Program-made: the position numbers and the translations under genes
Source: Epinephelus fuscoguttatus
Lineage: Eukaryota > Chordata > Actinopteri > Perciformes > Serranidae
Reading direction: 5' to 3'
Length of the DNA: 64,000 nucleotides
NCBI RefSeq assembly: GCF_011397635.1
Contig: NC_064758.1
Location: 17,762,513 to 17,826,512, forward strand
In this document: one piece after another, positions 46,433-59,614 of the stretch
How the letters are laid out: the number at the start of each line of letters is the position of its first letter
Numbering within the stretch: position 1 is the first letter of the stretch
Notes under the pieces: model-generated
Told to the model about the DNA's origin: nothing
The model's input: the letters and a program-made list of their open reading frames with translations, nothing else
Database searches by the model: none

Positions 46433-46466
<34 letters not shown>
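46433..46466 (+). repeat. (CA)n microsatellite
   Basis: About 16 CA units. It is preceded by CCTAACC/CTAAACC-like words (46255-46300), a common but non-telomeric fish repeat feature. Confidence 0.93.
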
Positions 46467-46467
<1 letters not shown>

Positions 46468-46639
46468 TTTCTAACTCACCTCTAGTTGTATCTAACAATG
46501 CAGTTAGTTCTGGTTTTATTCGCCAGGTTTTTCTGTTCATACCAATACAATGGAGAGGAACAGAATTTCGTTTGTTGCCTCACAGCATTGAAAAATTAAA
46601 TTGCAACATGTGTTTTTTCCCAGAAAACATGTCCACATG

Positions 46640-46945
46640 ACTCTCGATTGAGGCTCCAACAAGCAATTATTTTCAGCACCAATTATTGTATTGTTTAAGT
46701 TTTGGATTCATCGATTACATTTACTCAGAGAAACTCCCATCACAGTTTCCCAGAGCGTCTGAAAATGCTTGTTTTGTTTGACTAATAGTTAAAACTCTAC
46801 AAATATTGAATGTACAGTTAAACGGACACAAGAAACAAATCATCACATCGAGAAACTGCAACTAGAGAAAATTTGTTTTTGCTCGATAAATGACTGAAAT
46901 GATATATCCATTATCAGAATTGTTGGTCATTTATTTTCAGTTCAG
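46640..46945 (+). repeat. Fossil copy of the common teleost AT-rich repeat (opposite orientation to 19800-19960)
   Basis: AATTATTTTCAGCACCAATT, TTCATCGATTACATTTACTC, TTTCCCAGAGCGTCTGAAAA, GAGAAACTGCAACTAGAGAA and AAATGACTGAAATGAT follow the order of the percomorph consensus as I remember it. Strongly degraded. Confidence 0.55.
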
Positions 46946-48077
46946 GCACATACCTCCAAAACCTGACCAATAAAACCTTAATTTTTTCCAAGAGAAGATA
47001 ACACTAGAGGTAGCCTAAGTGAGAAAATATTTTGATTTCCCTTTTTTTGGTGATAAATTGACCCCTTTAATTAGTGGAGTTTGCGATTTTGGAGGAATTT
47101 TGTTGATATTTGAGCTCAACACCCAAACAAATACACTTCTCCTGTCAGTTTACCATCCCTTTCACCTCTACTGCCTTTCTTTTTAAACATTTGTGAACTT
47201 TTCCCAGTCCTGTGCACAGACAGAACACAATACTGTTGCTTGGTCTGAGACACTTAGTTTGTTTCCTATTTACAGAGCCAGGGCTGTGTATGAGCACTGG
47301 AGTTTTTTTTCCCAGCACAGAATAGACAGTTAGCCAACCGTGTGGAGATTTCTGCTGGACTGGATAAAAGCCTATTGGATTAAAATCACAGACTGCACCT
47401 TTAAATGCAGCATTTATCACTAGGTGTTGCAATATAGTTTTACAGCACTAGATGGCTCAGATTAACACAAAATGTATGCATCCTCCACAGCTCTTCAGCC
47501 TCTACAGCGTGACTGAGCATATTTACAGTAGCAGATCTGTTATACAATATAACTAGACTAACCTCTATAACAGCAATATAGATTTTCTTAAAGTCAAGAG
47601 TTTCAAACTCCTGAAAAGTTGGTTTATGCATGTAAAGTAGCAAAGTCTGCTGTGTCAGAAATGGATTCTCACTGTCGGTTTCTATTCATATTTAAACCGA
47701 CGACATATTTTTCTATGAATGCCAGTTGAACAAATGTACTTTGTGTTCAGCTGCTAATCTACATATCCACACTTTAATCAGCCTAATGTTCACAAGTACA
47801 TGTGACAGCCATGTGATAGGAACCACTGATTCTTGACATGGTATATGTCCACTTCTCTCTCTCTCTCATCTGATCTAAAGGTTATGACTCTTAAGAACTG
47901 ACCCTGAAGAACTGTCAGGTGTCCTGCAGGTCTGTTTGCGGCACTGGTTTGTTCCATGTTGGTCCACATTATTAAACCAGCAGACCTCTGGGGTCTAATA
48001 GTATTATGTGGTTTTAAACTGTACCACAGCTCAAGGTTCAAACCATCTGCCCGCTTGTTCTGTTTCTCCTCAAGCAA

Positions 48078-48080
<3 letters not shown>
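46946..48080. other. Gene-free stretch
   Basis: No coding signal. At about 47446-47456, GCACTAGATGGC resembles a weak CTCF core. Confidence 0.4.

Positions 48081-48082
<2 letters not shown>

Positions 48083-48126
<44 letters not shown>
48083..48126 (+). repeat. (CA)n microsatellite
   Basis: About 22 uninterrupted CA units. Confidence 0.96.
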
Positions 48127-48128
<2 letters not shown>

Positions 48129-50524
48129 CTGGTTTCCACAGCAGGGCAGAGCAGGCTAATCAGAGCCAAACCAGGCCTGTGACTGCAGGGTGATTGGCTC
48201 AAATTTAACAAGAGGGATTAAAAAGGAAAAACAAAGCAATCTTTTATGTGTAAAAGCAAGTAAACAGGATTTATTTCTATGGCGACACTACATTTCAGTA
48301 AGAGTGTCTTAATGATGTGTGGAAAAAAAAACTTCAACTGCAGGTGCAACTCAAAGAAGACAGTGGATAGTGTGTTTCCTATCTTTTCATTTTATGTGTT
48401 GCTAATGGGGATGCCATTGTGTGGCTTTTGGGTTGTTATACACCATAAACAAGCAGGTGGATAATCTTTAAAGACTATTATTTACTATATTATGTGGCTG
48501 TGATCCATTTTGATAGTGGCCTGGTCCTTCTAAGCCCCTCAGGAAACACTGGCTCAAATTCAGCAACCGAAACATGTGATGGGTGGTCATGGCACTCACT
48601 TTTATCTATGTTCATACCTGCCTTTACCTCCATCGTGCTCACCTCTACCACCTTGACAGATGTCAGCCATGAACAAGTCAAATTTACTGCTAGGACTAAT
48701 ATGCGTCATCATTAGGTGGGGTTTCTAAATAAATTCTCTGCCGAACAGCTCATGGTTTACTGAAGGTGCACCACGCACGTCTGCACTGTGTTGGACCTGT
48801 ATTGGCACAGTTTGTGCCATAGTGTTGGCCAGAGTCCAATTAGGAGGATTTATCTGTGAGCTCCGTGCTACAGGTCAGCAGGAGCAGCAGGCAGGGCTGA
48901 GCTCATGTCACACAGTCCTGTGTCGGAGGGGAGGAGAAAGAGATGGAGGTGTGACAGCTACACAATGAGTTTTTTAAGGGTTTGACAGTCTTATTTAATT
49001 TTCCTTGTGTAAAATTTGTCACAAATTCAAAATACATCTGACGGCAACAACCTGATCCACTTATTTTGTTCTTGTCTTGATGATTACAGAGTTTAAAATA
49101 GCCTGTTGGCAGAATGTCCTGTTGGCACTGTTATATAAGGTGAAGACTAGTTGAAATCCAAGGCAACCTTTGTTGCAAAGACTTGGAGCTATTTCTCTTT
49201 CCATGCTTCCTGGTTCTCTTCAGACTTTGCACAAGGACAAAACATTTGCATGCCATTGCCAACACAAATGGCTTTTGTTTGCAGGTGGGAAGCCTATTAT
49301 TACTTCTGGCAACTTCTGGAACACCTGCACAGCTGAGAATGGAGAACCCTTCCTGGTGAAGCTCATTTGGTTTGGGGTGGTTTATTCTGTTTGTTTTTTT
49401 CTAATGTAGCTTAAAACCAACAGTGAGTTTAATCTATAATTATGTATAATATGACTGACTGTCAAATAAATGTAGTGGAGTTAAAAAGTTCAGTGAAATG
49501 AAAATACTCATCCTTAAAATTGTACTTAAGTGTGGTACTTTTACAGACAAGTTGTTTTGAAAGGTGTTTGAGGTTGATGCATTCATGCGAGAAGCTGTGA
49601 CATCTGACTTCCTCTGCCAAACTGATTTTCTTAAGATCCAAGAAACAACCAAATTCATGTCGTCCTATTAAAGACGTATTAAAGATGTCCATGTTTGATT
49701 ACTGTTTGCCTTGTGGCACTGATTTCCAAACTCAACCAGTGAATTCAGTGTACTTCTTGGCAGCTGTGTGTCTCTCCAGTGTCAGGGCTTCACCATAATG
49801 AGCTGAGTGACCCCAGCAGACCTGATATATCATGCTGTGACAGAGGACATGGGTAATTTATGAGATGCTGCTTTCTCTGTATCATTAATGACCAGTAATT
49901 TTTTGTTGGTATTATTTTGCATATTGTTTACAGGGAGTCCTTTTAAAGAGATATTCCACTTAAAATTGTGTATAAACATGTATAGTTTATGTTTTTTCCC
50001 TCCCCTTTTTCAATGTAATGTCTTTTAAATGCAATTTTAATGTTTTCTAAATGTCTTTGTTACAACCCGGCTCAAGTGGCCATAACAAAAGGGACCATGA
50101 TGACCATAATGAACAGTTAACAAAAGATATTTTATAGCAGCAAATCAAACCAAATCAAACCAAATGAACAAATAACTAAATAAGAGCAACATATGGGGTG
50201 TGAATGTCAGTGATATCAGCACTATGTGTGAGTACTGAATGATGGGCGTGTGACAGTGTGTATGTGTAGGTGTTGAGAGTGCATGAAAGCAAAGAAACTA
50301 AAACATCACCAAACCAGACCAGAGTGGTTGCCTGTAGGGAGAAGCAGAGAGTAAGTGAGTGAGTGAGTGAATGAATAAACACAGCTTTTATCACCTTCAG
50401 TACACCGGGCCCAGGTGCACTGAGTTGCAATCAAGTCAGCTTGGGAGAGACAGACCTGGCAAACTCTCACAGCAGACACACCCCTAGATGACACAGGGAT
50501 CTTCACAGTCTTACATTTCATCTA
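48127..50524. other. Gene-free stretch
   Basis: Short open frames only, none resembling a known family; a short GAGT repeat lies at 50351-50372. Confidence 0.45.
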
Positions 50525-50590
50525 TTTCTAAAGCACCTTGATTGCCTTGTGTGTGAATGGTGCTATATAAATAAACTTACCTTGCCAATA
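50525..50590 (+). mobile_element. L2-type retroposon 3' tail
   Basis: TCTAAAGCACCTTGATTGCC then GGTGCTATATAAATAAACTT matches the well-known 3' end of fish L2 LINEs and their SINE partners (AAAGCACCTTG...GCGCTATATAAATAAA). Only the tail is recognisable. Confidence 0.65.
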
Positions 50591-50599
50591 AAAGGTTGT

Positions 50600-51265
50600 C
50601 CCCCTGAAGTCTTGAAAGGCTATGAAAAGATGGCAGCGTTCTTTACAAAGAATGAAGGGTGGGCAAATCAGAGATCAGTAACATTGTGATACTGTTTGGC
50701 AAAGCTTGAATATTAAAAGAGAACGTACCCACAGCTTAATATTTCAGAATTTAAAACGTATCTTAAAACACAGTGGATGATAGAAAGATTAACAAGTAAA
50801 AGAAAACTACAACCTGTAAAATTCCTAAAGGGATGGGCACAACTATGCTATGCAGCTATGTCGCATGTGCCCCAAACAATTTCCCATTTGGGACAATAAA
50901 GTTTATCTTATCTTATCTTATCTTAACTAAGCCTTGGGAAGGGATGGGAATAGATAGGAAAATAAAAACTAAAAAGGAGTTGTAGGTGGACTGGGCCTAT
51001 GTGGTGCCTGATTTGCCCCTCCCCCCATACTCCTACTCATTTGTGGAGATGTGTGTGTATGTATTGTATATGTGTGTAAGTTATGGTACTTTCTTGGGCG
51101 AATCAGTTAGCATGCTAATGGAAGTCTAAATTGGTGGCCAGAGGGAGGCCTAGCCGTGACTACGTGACCCCCAGATATGTATGTGTACTATGCTGTGTGT
51201 TGCTATATGTTGTGTATGTTATTTGTCTTAATGAAAGATAAAATAAATGAATTAAAAAAAGAACA
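50600..51265 (+). repeat. Retroposon remnants with (TTATC)n tail
   Basis: ATTTGGGACAATAAAGTT is followed by TTATC repeats to about 50933, a common retroposon ending in fish. The sequence after it ends AAAGATAAAATAAATGAA plus an A run at 51240-51262, consistent with a second retroposon 3' end. Families are not certain. Confidence 0.45.
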
Positions 51266-51715
51266 GAGGGTGTTGTTACCTCAAATTCATATCACTGACA
51301 AAATATGGGAATAGTGACAGATTTATGCAGTGGAAAGAAGTACCAAAATATCCATATAAACATATAACAACATATAAACTATTCCCGCAGTATACTCCAC
51401 TTCTCTATTGTCCACACATACTTGTTCCAAGAAGCATATCTTTGGAAAATGATTTATTTTGAACATAAGTGATTTGGTTTGAGAGGAAGTTTTATTACTT
51501 CTTTTTTTTTTACTAACTTGTCACTATTTGAATCCTTTTTAAGTAAGTTGAATCCAACTACAAACTTTTCAGAGTCACCTGTCAAGTCTACAGGGGGGTA
51601 CAGTAGGTGTTTCATACTGAAGAGGTAGATCTTGGATTCAGTATCTCTTTAAAGCAGCCGTAAAACACTGTCTAAATGTGCTCTGATTACTGTTATTATT
51701 TGTCCAATGAGTTGT

Positions 51716-51716
<1 letters not shown>

Positions 51717-51778
<62 letters not shown>
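51717..51778 (+). repeat. (CA)n microsatellite, about 30 units
   Basis: Uninterrupted CA tract of about 61 bases. Confidence 0.97.
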
Positions 51779-51779
<1 letters not shown>

Positions 51780-53674
51780 GCTGATTTGGGATTTGCAAGA
51801 CAGTTCCAGGAGCTAATTTGCTAAAGATCTGACTACTATTACTACACACAGATGACACAAACTCACACACACAAACGCACAGCTCTGACAGGTTAGTAGA
51901 GCTATCGCCCTGTCTCACACTGGGATTTATTAGTGTCTGGAGACACCTTGTCTGAGGCTGATGAAGCCGTTATAATGAATCTCTGCTGTTAGAAAAAAAC
52001 CTCCTCGCTCACAAATAATCATTGTTTTCATTTGAATTAAAGTTTGATGCTTTCAGTATTATTTTATGCTCATTTCATAGCTGAGTCTTTTTTTAAAGCA
52101 TAGATGACAATAAGAGAGCCCCTTACAGTAAAAGCTGAACAGAAAAAGACATATGAAGACATATGTTTTCCGTAAGTGCTGCTCAATTATCTGAGCACAG
52201 ACGTGTGGTACGTGGAAGGTCATGGCACGTCTGTGAAGTTGAAAGTGAAGCGTTTATGTGCCAAATTGAATTATATTTTCCATTTAAACTGGAGTGCAAT
52301 GATAGAGACACTGGTCCATTAAACAGACTGGGAAGTGTTCTTATGATAACATAAAAGTTTCACCGATCTCTGTTGGTTGGAAGTTAAATGTTTGGTTTAT
52401 ATCATCACTTTTGGGGTGGAGACAGACTGTGCAACAAGATAAAAACTTCACCTGCTGACAGCCCCAGTTAACTCAAAATGAACTCAAATGTTAACGTGAC
52501 ATTTTTATTCTGCTCTTCAGGCATCACCATATTATGTTTAATCTTTTTTTGAACCATATTTGAACCACTTGCTGGGACAATTACCTCTTAATGTACCCTT
52601 GTGTAAACATCGGCTGCATAAACCCGAGACTTCTTTTGCAATTAAGGGTCAATAAGCTGAGTTACCATGTCTCTAATTTTTCAATATTTATGTGTGCCAG
52701 TTTGTATCTAGGTCAGTCACTGTGTAGATTAGCCTCTTGAAAAGTCCCTAAAAGGAACAGACATTGTGATTGTGGTACATAATTATGTTTTGGAGTGTTC
52801 CTGCCATTGTTGCCAAGATAATCAGTCAGGAGAACTGGGACAAAAATGGGCCCAGTACTTTTGAAAAGGATCCAATATGAACACATTATTGAGCAATCTG
52901 TGTAAATGTTTCTTTGTTATCATTCATTACATTTCTTCGTAACAATTGTTTTCTCAACATTTATTTAACGTCTTTACTGAAAGACAACATATGCTCACTC
53001 AAAAATGACATGAGTTGCAGCTCTATTTTAAGCTCAAGGAGCCTCATTCCTTTGTGTGGATCTTACCTTACTCTTTGTTGTAGGAGCTTTCACTTCAACT
53101 ATGTTTTTTTGTGACTTGTGCTTTATACATCTTTACCATTATTATTTGGACAACTGCAGAGGTCCACAGACTCTATATATCCCCCGTGGCCTTTTAAAGG
53201 ACACAGTGTTTGTATGCTTTTCCATTTCCTCCTCTCAGCTCCCAAAGGGCCCAAAAGTCTTCGAACTGCAGTGAGGGAAATGAGGGAGAAAATCCCTCTG
53301 AGGTCTCTGCAGCAGCTTACACAACTTCTTCTGATTGAACACCCTGATATGAGCATCAGATGTCTCTAGCCTGGGTATTTAATGAGAATTTACAAGGATG
53401 AAACCTTATCGTTTGAATATAAACACAGTTGCACAATGTCCAGCACAGTATAATCACTCCAACAAGGGAGCAGAAGTAACTGTAATCAGATGTAAATGAC
53501 CTCTTTCTCCTCCTCCTCCTCCTCCTCCTCCCCCCTCCTCCTTCCACATGCAGAGAGCAACAGGTTTAAATCCTGTCTGTGTACGGCTCTGCAAAGCTTG
53601 TTGATAACGAGGGGCCTGAAACACTGACTCTGAGCCATTTTTATTTCATGCATTGTTCCTAAATTTCTGGAGCA
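51779..53674. other. Upstream region of the NDUFA4-family gene
   Basis: AT-rich, no other gene seen. A (TCC)n run (53507-53542) lies about 130 bases upstream of the ATG and may be part of the promoter or leader. Confidence 0.45.
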
Positions 53675-54890
53675 ATGATATTTCGGACAGTAGTAACACA
53701 TGCTAAGAAGCACCCTGGTGTAAGTAATCTTTATTTCTCTCCTGTTTTGTTTCTTTGTAGTACTTAACTTGTCAGTCACAGCAACCTGCTATATCCAAAA
53801 AATGTTTTAACATGTAGCTAAAGTTTAAGTGAGAGCTGATGTATGATTCAATTTCCTGAATTTTGTCTGTAAAATAATTATTTTAAACTTTAAAAATTAA
53901 CATGAAAATGCTTAAAATGTGGACATGCTTTTCTGAATGGAATCAGCATTTCGACAGCTCCAGTGTTGGTAATAGTGAGTCACATAATGTACTATTTTAA
54001 AAACCTATTATGTTAATTTTCATCTCTGCACATTATTCAACATCAATGCCACATGCACAGCACTGTAAATACATTTGGGTGAACAGTAGAAGCTAAGTTG
54101 CACCTACAGTCCCTTCTGTAAGAGTTCACAGTGAGTATATAAAGGATAAATAAATGTAATATAAGGTATCAGCTGTTGGTCTAGCTTAAGCTAACTTGGA
54201 GACCCTTCACGCCGCTTTAATTCAGTTAATATTCAGGTTTTCTAATGGACTACTAATCCACTGGCATTGTATTTCTGCATGTTTTTTATGACGTCACCAT
54301 TATATATTGATATGAATCTATGGTGTCATCATGGATTTAGCCTAATATACTGTATATTAAAGTGCTACACATAACTATTGATTAAGTCCTAGTAGCAGAC
54401 AAACTTGATGATTGCCTGCAGAGCTTGTCGAGTGTTGCTAAGTTAACTGACACAATCAGGCGTCTAATTTTGTCTCATCTAATCTTACTCTAACTGTAAG
54501 TCAGTAGGCTCAGTGGGTCATTTAAAATCAAGCCAAATCAAGAGAGGCTTTGGGCTTTAAAAACAAACCCATGACCTTTACAAACACCCCAAATCTAAAC
54601 TGACAAAATCTGAGCATTTAGGAAATGAGAAGCTGGAATAAAATACATTTAAAATATGAGTTGTTCCTACAGGGGATTGGATTATTTCAGCAGCTTTTAA
54701 CTGGCTCTGCTGTCACAGAGTGAAGTGACAGAGTTTTAACTTCTTGTCATCGGCCTCCCAGGAGAGAGGGAGAGAAAGAGAGAGGAGCTGCAGGGAGAAA
54801 ATCCCTATGAGACTCTACCAGAGCGCCTTGATATGGTCTATCATTGTGACAGACAGACACACAGACAGACAGGCTGAGAGACAGACAACC

Positions 54891-54924
<34 letters not shown>

Positions 54925-57900
54925 TGAGAGAAGCAGCAGGGAGCAAATCCCTGTGAGACTGTACCACAGCTCCTTGATCACAGCAGTCAGACAGACAGGT
55001 AGATAGAGAGAGAGAGTCAGGCAGTATGACAGTCAGAGAGAAAGACAGATATTCAGCCAGACAAATGGACAGTCAGTCAGACAGGTCGAGATGGAGAGAG
55101 GGTCTAATAAAGCCAGAGAGTCAGGCAGACTCAGACAGACAGGTGGGTACCACACTGACGCTGTGTCCAAAATTACTCACACCTCAAAATACAGCCGCAC
55201 TTGTGTTATCTGAATTTCTTAGAATTATTATAAATAATCAATATCATTTATGTGTAAGTTGCATTTTACTGATACAGATGTTTAAGACTGAACTTATTTA
55301 ACACCTTAACATATTGTCGTATTCATCATATTGCAGTATTTAGGTAAATATACTAATACTTTCCGTCACCATAAAGCTAAAAAAGTAGTGATTAGAATAA
55401 GTGAATGATTTCAGTGTAAGCAGATACACAGGTGGATAGAGAGTTAACAGACTGACAGAGAGAGACAAGTCATTAAAAAAAGTCTGAATGGGAGTGAGAC
55501 ATCAGACAGATGGATAGAGAGTCAGACAGACAAGTAACGTGTCAGACAGATGGACAGAGATTGATAGGCAGACAGAATTAAAGGCAGACGTGATGATCAT
55601 TCAGGGGTGTTGCTGCAGATCTTGAGCTGACAGTAAAAAGTGTTTGATTCAATGATCATATCCATGGCTGGTTTTCCTTCTCTGGTTGTCTCTCAGTAAT
55701 CTCTTACTTTAGTTAAAGTACCAACAAAACTGTCAGGATACTTTAAAAAGTAAAAGTTTTACATACTGGTAAAAGTGTTATCAGCAAAATGTTATGAAAA
55801 TATTGCACTGCCTATGGATGAATGAATTTTACTGTTTAGTATTTTAGTCGAGAGGTCTTCAGCCTAGAGGTTGGGCCCCTCCAGTGGCTCACAAGCTAAA
55901 TCTCAGGGATCGTGAGATGATTAATTGAGGAGAGAAGAAGGAAAAACAAGTCCCGCTGCACAGATTTATAATCATCTTTGCCTTTTTTTAGAAAGCACTG
56001 GATGTTTTTACCTTTTTGGGCCTCAAACAGTTATTAAAATGTAACCATATGAGAGGAAGAAACACTCTTTGATTAAACTGTGAACAACTCATGGACATCT
56101 GAAACATTAAATGCATTGTATTTTACATGCCTAGCATGTGTTTTATTGATGTTGGCTAAAATCTTACAGCCCCAGCGAAAGAGGAGTTAGGGTGTCTTTA
56201 GCGTCTGTACTGTGACATATTTCCCAGTGAAAAGCAATATTTGATGTGCAGTTAAAAGAGGGATTTAAATCAAATTATTTACATTTGATTGGACCGCTAA
56301 AAAGAAGGCTGGTTCAGAGTTTACAGCAGCTACAGCTGACTGCTGGCTATGAGCCAGCCAATGGCTTCACACACACCTCCCTCATTGTTAGATCAGGAGC
56401 AGGACGAGGGAGAGATGAATGAAGGAATTAGACCACAGCCACATTGTTTTGGAAATGAAAATAAAGGTTTGATTGTTGAGCAGTCGTCAGGGGGAGAGAG
56501 ACGAAGCCTATCATATGGTCCATGTACTTGTTGAAGCAGTCCACTGTAAAATGCCTTGCACATAATCTGGAGCTGTCATAGACACCACTCTCCTCAAGTG
56601 AATATATTCTAATAAATGCACTTGGTTAGGTTCCTCCACTGCCTTACACACACACACACACACACACACAGACCACAGTAGTGTGTGTCAGCAGGTTCAT
56701 AAGGATGACGCAGGGTGACTGAGTAAAAGCAGGCCAGTAGTTAATCCTCGGAGCTGTTACAGTAAGTATAATCTGCAGACAGGAAGTGACAAATAAGTAT
56801 AAAGCATCTGGTCCAACAGCGGGCTGCAGTAAATCTCAGCTACTTCAGCAAAGACACTTCCTACTTTATAAAAACCTTGTGGAGTAAATTTCAAAATCAC
56901 TAAATGTGAATTTGGGATGAGTTCATATTTTCTCTGGTGTTATTGTTGATGGTTGACGTGAGCTTGTCACAGTTGAATAAGTGCGGTGACTTTGAAAGAA
57001 AGCTGCATCTGCCCTTTTTAAATTCAAGAAATGTGCTTTTATATTTGCATATTCACTGAGACATTCAGCTGACACAGTGTCATGAGGCTGAAGCTCACTG
57101 AGGCTGATGCAACATAGTAAAGGAGCTACTGTTTTCCATTGCGATGAGAGCTCAACCCAGTTGGAAAGCATCGTGTTTTGGCATAAAATACCCACTTAAT
57201 CTCCTCAGTATGAATCTTAAACATGTGTATATACATATTTGATTATCTCTCTCTGTGTTTGCAGCTCATCCCACAGTTCTTCTTCATCTGTTTGGGAATG
57301 GGCGGGGCATGTCTGTATCTGATCCGGTTGGCCAAAGGACCCCATGTCATGTAAGGACCTCTAGTAGACATAATATGTAATAGGTCATTATGATATTTGG
57401 CATTGGCCTAAAAATACTGTCAGGAATCTGTTTACTGGCTTGTTATTAGGGTGTGTTTTTTCCTGGTTTAGACATCTATTTAGTTCTTTCATGGGTGCAG
57501 ATCCCAGGGGGGACGGGGGGGGACATGTCCCCCCCAAATTCTGAAAAACACAAATTGTCCCCCCCAATTCTAAATAGCCTAAATGATTGAAATTGAACAA
57601 ATGTATACAGTAGTCCTATATACTGGGAGAAAGGGAAGATGATGAGGAGAAATGGGAATCCGTGAGAGGCAAAAGATGAGAACGTGAGTGGACATAACAT
57701 GCCTGAGACCCTGAAACTAGAAGTAGCATTAACTAACAGCGAAGCAGTGAAAAGGAGGGTGATGGCTGGTTCCATGTACTACTGGCTGTTTAAGAGAAAT
57801 AAACAGTAAAGGTAAGCATATGATTCTCTTTGTAGTGCTTTTTGAATGACTTGGTGATGGTGATGAGCCTCTATGAAATCGTGAAATATGCTGGCAATCT

Positions 57901-59024
57901 CAAGCGCTCTGTGGGCATGATTTGCACGTGTGCTATTAAAAAAAAAATCACAACTGATTGTGTCCCCCCCAAACTTGTCATCAGATCTGCACCCATGAGT
58001 TCTTTGATCACATTATTTAAGGACAAGAATGCAACAGTTTCCAAAGAAGAATCAGTGACCCCCTACAGGATGTTCACAGGATGAAGACCACCATCATAGA
58101 TATCATTATGAAGATGTGTAAACAAGCAAATGTTGGATTTTAGACTTCCTTCCTCTTAGAAATTCTGCCTGAAATGCAGATTTGCTAACATTTTAACAAG
58201 GCACATGGGGGGTGATGAATAATTTCCACACTCTATCTAAGCAGAGGGTTTGCTTTTGTATTGTTACTAACTACAGGGATCCCTGCTCGCTTTTATTTCC
58301 CCCTCAAACCGCCTCTTCCTCGGACTTCCTCTCCTGCTGCTTTCCAAACTGTTGATTTACCCTCAGTGATAGTCCAAAAACATGAGACACAGCTAAGTGC
58401 TTTAAAGAAGAGCTCACAGGATGGTGCACTGTCTTGTCTCCTTGCAGGTCTTTCATCATTTCTTTTCAGCAATGGTTCTTTACAAGCTCGATGAAATTGT
58501 TAGAAAGCGTTTTGTGGTGGTGGAACAGCGGGTTGAAAACACACGCTGTGTGCTGAGTTTGAATTTGCCCCTTAACTTCTGGGCGCCTTTGCTTTTAGTT
58601 TATATTATCTTTTATTGCATGTAATCTATCAGAGCAGGGATGAAACAAAGCAGCTCTCAGGGGTATCAGATCACTTGTGTGGATGAATATTTGTGTGCTA
58701 AGTCTGAAATGAGAGTTTTCTTCGTGTATATTCAGTTCCCAAAGAGACTCAATTATCTCAGTTCTGTCTGTATTTGTTTGTGTGTTTAGCTGGAACAAGA
58801 CCAACAACCCTGAGCCTTGGAATAAACTTGACCCCACATACCAGTACAAGGTAACTTAGCGTGCTACAATTATTCAGTGTTAGGAAACTGGGATTTGATT
58901 TCTACATCTCTGTTTGAATGTGAAATTGGATTCAGAAATGATTATTTATGATCTTCTTCTTCCCCAGTTTGTGGCCATCAACACTGACTATGAAAACCTG
59001 AAGAAGGAAGGACCTGAGTACTGA
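53675..59024 (+). CDS. NDUFA4-family protein (cytochrome c oxidase subunit NDUFA4-like)
   Basis: Four exons: 53675-53719, 57265-57350, 58790-58850, 58968-59024. All phases agree and give 82 residues (human NDUFA4 81). The 15-codon first exon (MIFRTVVTHAKKHPG) was found by matching the NDUFA4 start (MLRQIIGQAKKHPS) and a GGT|GTAAGT donor. The rest has one membrane helix (FFFICLGMGGACLYLIRLA), then NNPEPWNKLDPTYQYKF and NTDYENLKKEGPEY, the family's signature C-terminus. NDUFA4 is an accessory subunit of complex IV in the inner mitochondrial membrane, despite its complex I name. The ICLGMG phrase resembles NDUFA4L2. The usual PDVCWDR block is HVIWNKT here, so this may be a fish-specific paralogue; I give no symbol. 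Intron 1 is 3.5 kb and full of CAGA-type repeats. Confidence 0.9.
54740..55160 (+). repeat. Degenerate (CAGA)n/(GA)n minisatellite with a 146-bp duplicated unit, ndufa4-like intron 1
   Basis: CAGACAGA and AGAGAGAG runs alternate. Within them a unit starting CAGGGAGAAAATCCCTATGA (54791) recurs as CAGGGAGCAAATCCCTGTGA (54937). After both come GAGACT, TACCA and CTTGAT at matching positions. Confidence 0.85.
55430..55590 (+). repeat. Second CAGA-rich stretch
   Basis: TCAGACAGATGGATAGAGAG and close variants repeat irregularly; probably an outlying part of the minisatellite at 54740-55160. Confidence 0.75.
56647..56670 (+). repeat. (CA)n microsatellite
   Basis: About 12 CA units within ndufa4-like intron 1. 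Confidence 0.93.
57490..57997. mobile_element. hAT-superfamily MITE, 508 bp, intact ends, ndufa4-like intron 2
   Basis: Perfect 14-bp terminal inverted repeats, CATGGGTGCAGATC at the left and GATCTGCACCCATG at the right, are flanked by a perfect 8-bp direct repeat AGTTCTTT (57482-57489 and 57998-58005). An 8-bp target duplication is the mark of hAT elements. There is no transposase frame, so it is non-autonomous. A 20-bp G/C palindrome lies close to the left end. The perfect ends and duplication imply a fairly recent insertion. Confidence 0.88.
58006..58789 (+). other. Remainder of ndufa4-like intron 2
   Basis: No coding or repeat signal recognised. Confidence 0.5.
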
Positions 59025-59614
59025 ATGTCTCTGGCCTTGTCTTGTAAACCAGAGTGGAAAAGTAACAGCAAATCCCGATCTAGGGTCAGATTCACTCCCC
59101 CTCCCCCCCTTTATGTCCTCACTGAACGTGGAAGGTGAAATGGATCCAAGATCTGTAACCCTTTAGTGTCTCTATACCTGTGTGATGTTTGCAAAGCAGC
59201 CTGTGATCTGGTAAATGTGACCGGGATTGTCAAATATGTACATTTCCACTGCACCAGACAAGTGGTATTGCATTTCTAAGCCTATTGAATGCAAATAATG
59301 TGACACTATACATTACAGAAAACAATTTTGTTAACCATGCTGCTGCGTTTTAGAAGTTTCAGTACATTATTTTAAATGTTTCAGACATTAATTGGTTTCT
59401 GTTCACCTCTGTAAGATGTGAATTTAACAGACAATTAACAATTGACAGACTCCTAAAATCTGCTGTGTTATGCAAATAACAGGAGTCTCCTAATTGTTTG
59501 GAGACTGCACAGAAATAAGTGGAGACAAGTAGCTGCCTGGAGCTGAGAGGGAAAATACATCAAACAATTTAAAACTGCAATGCATGCATCTAAAAATGGT
59601 CATCATAATTGTAG

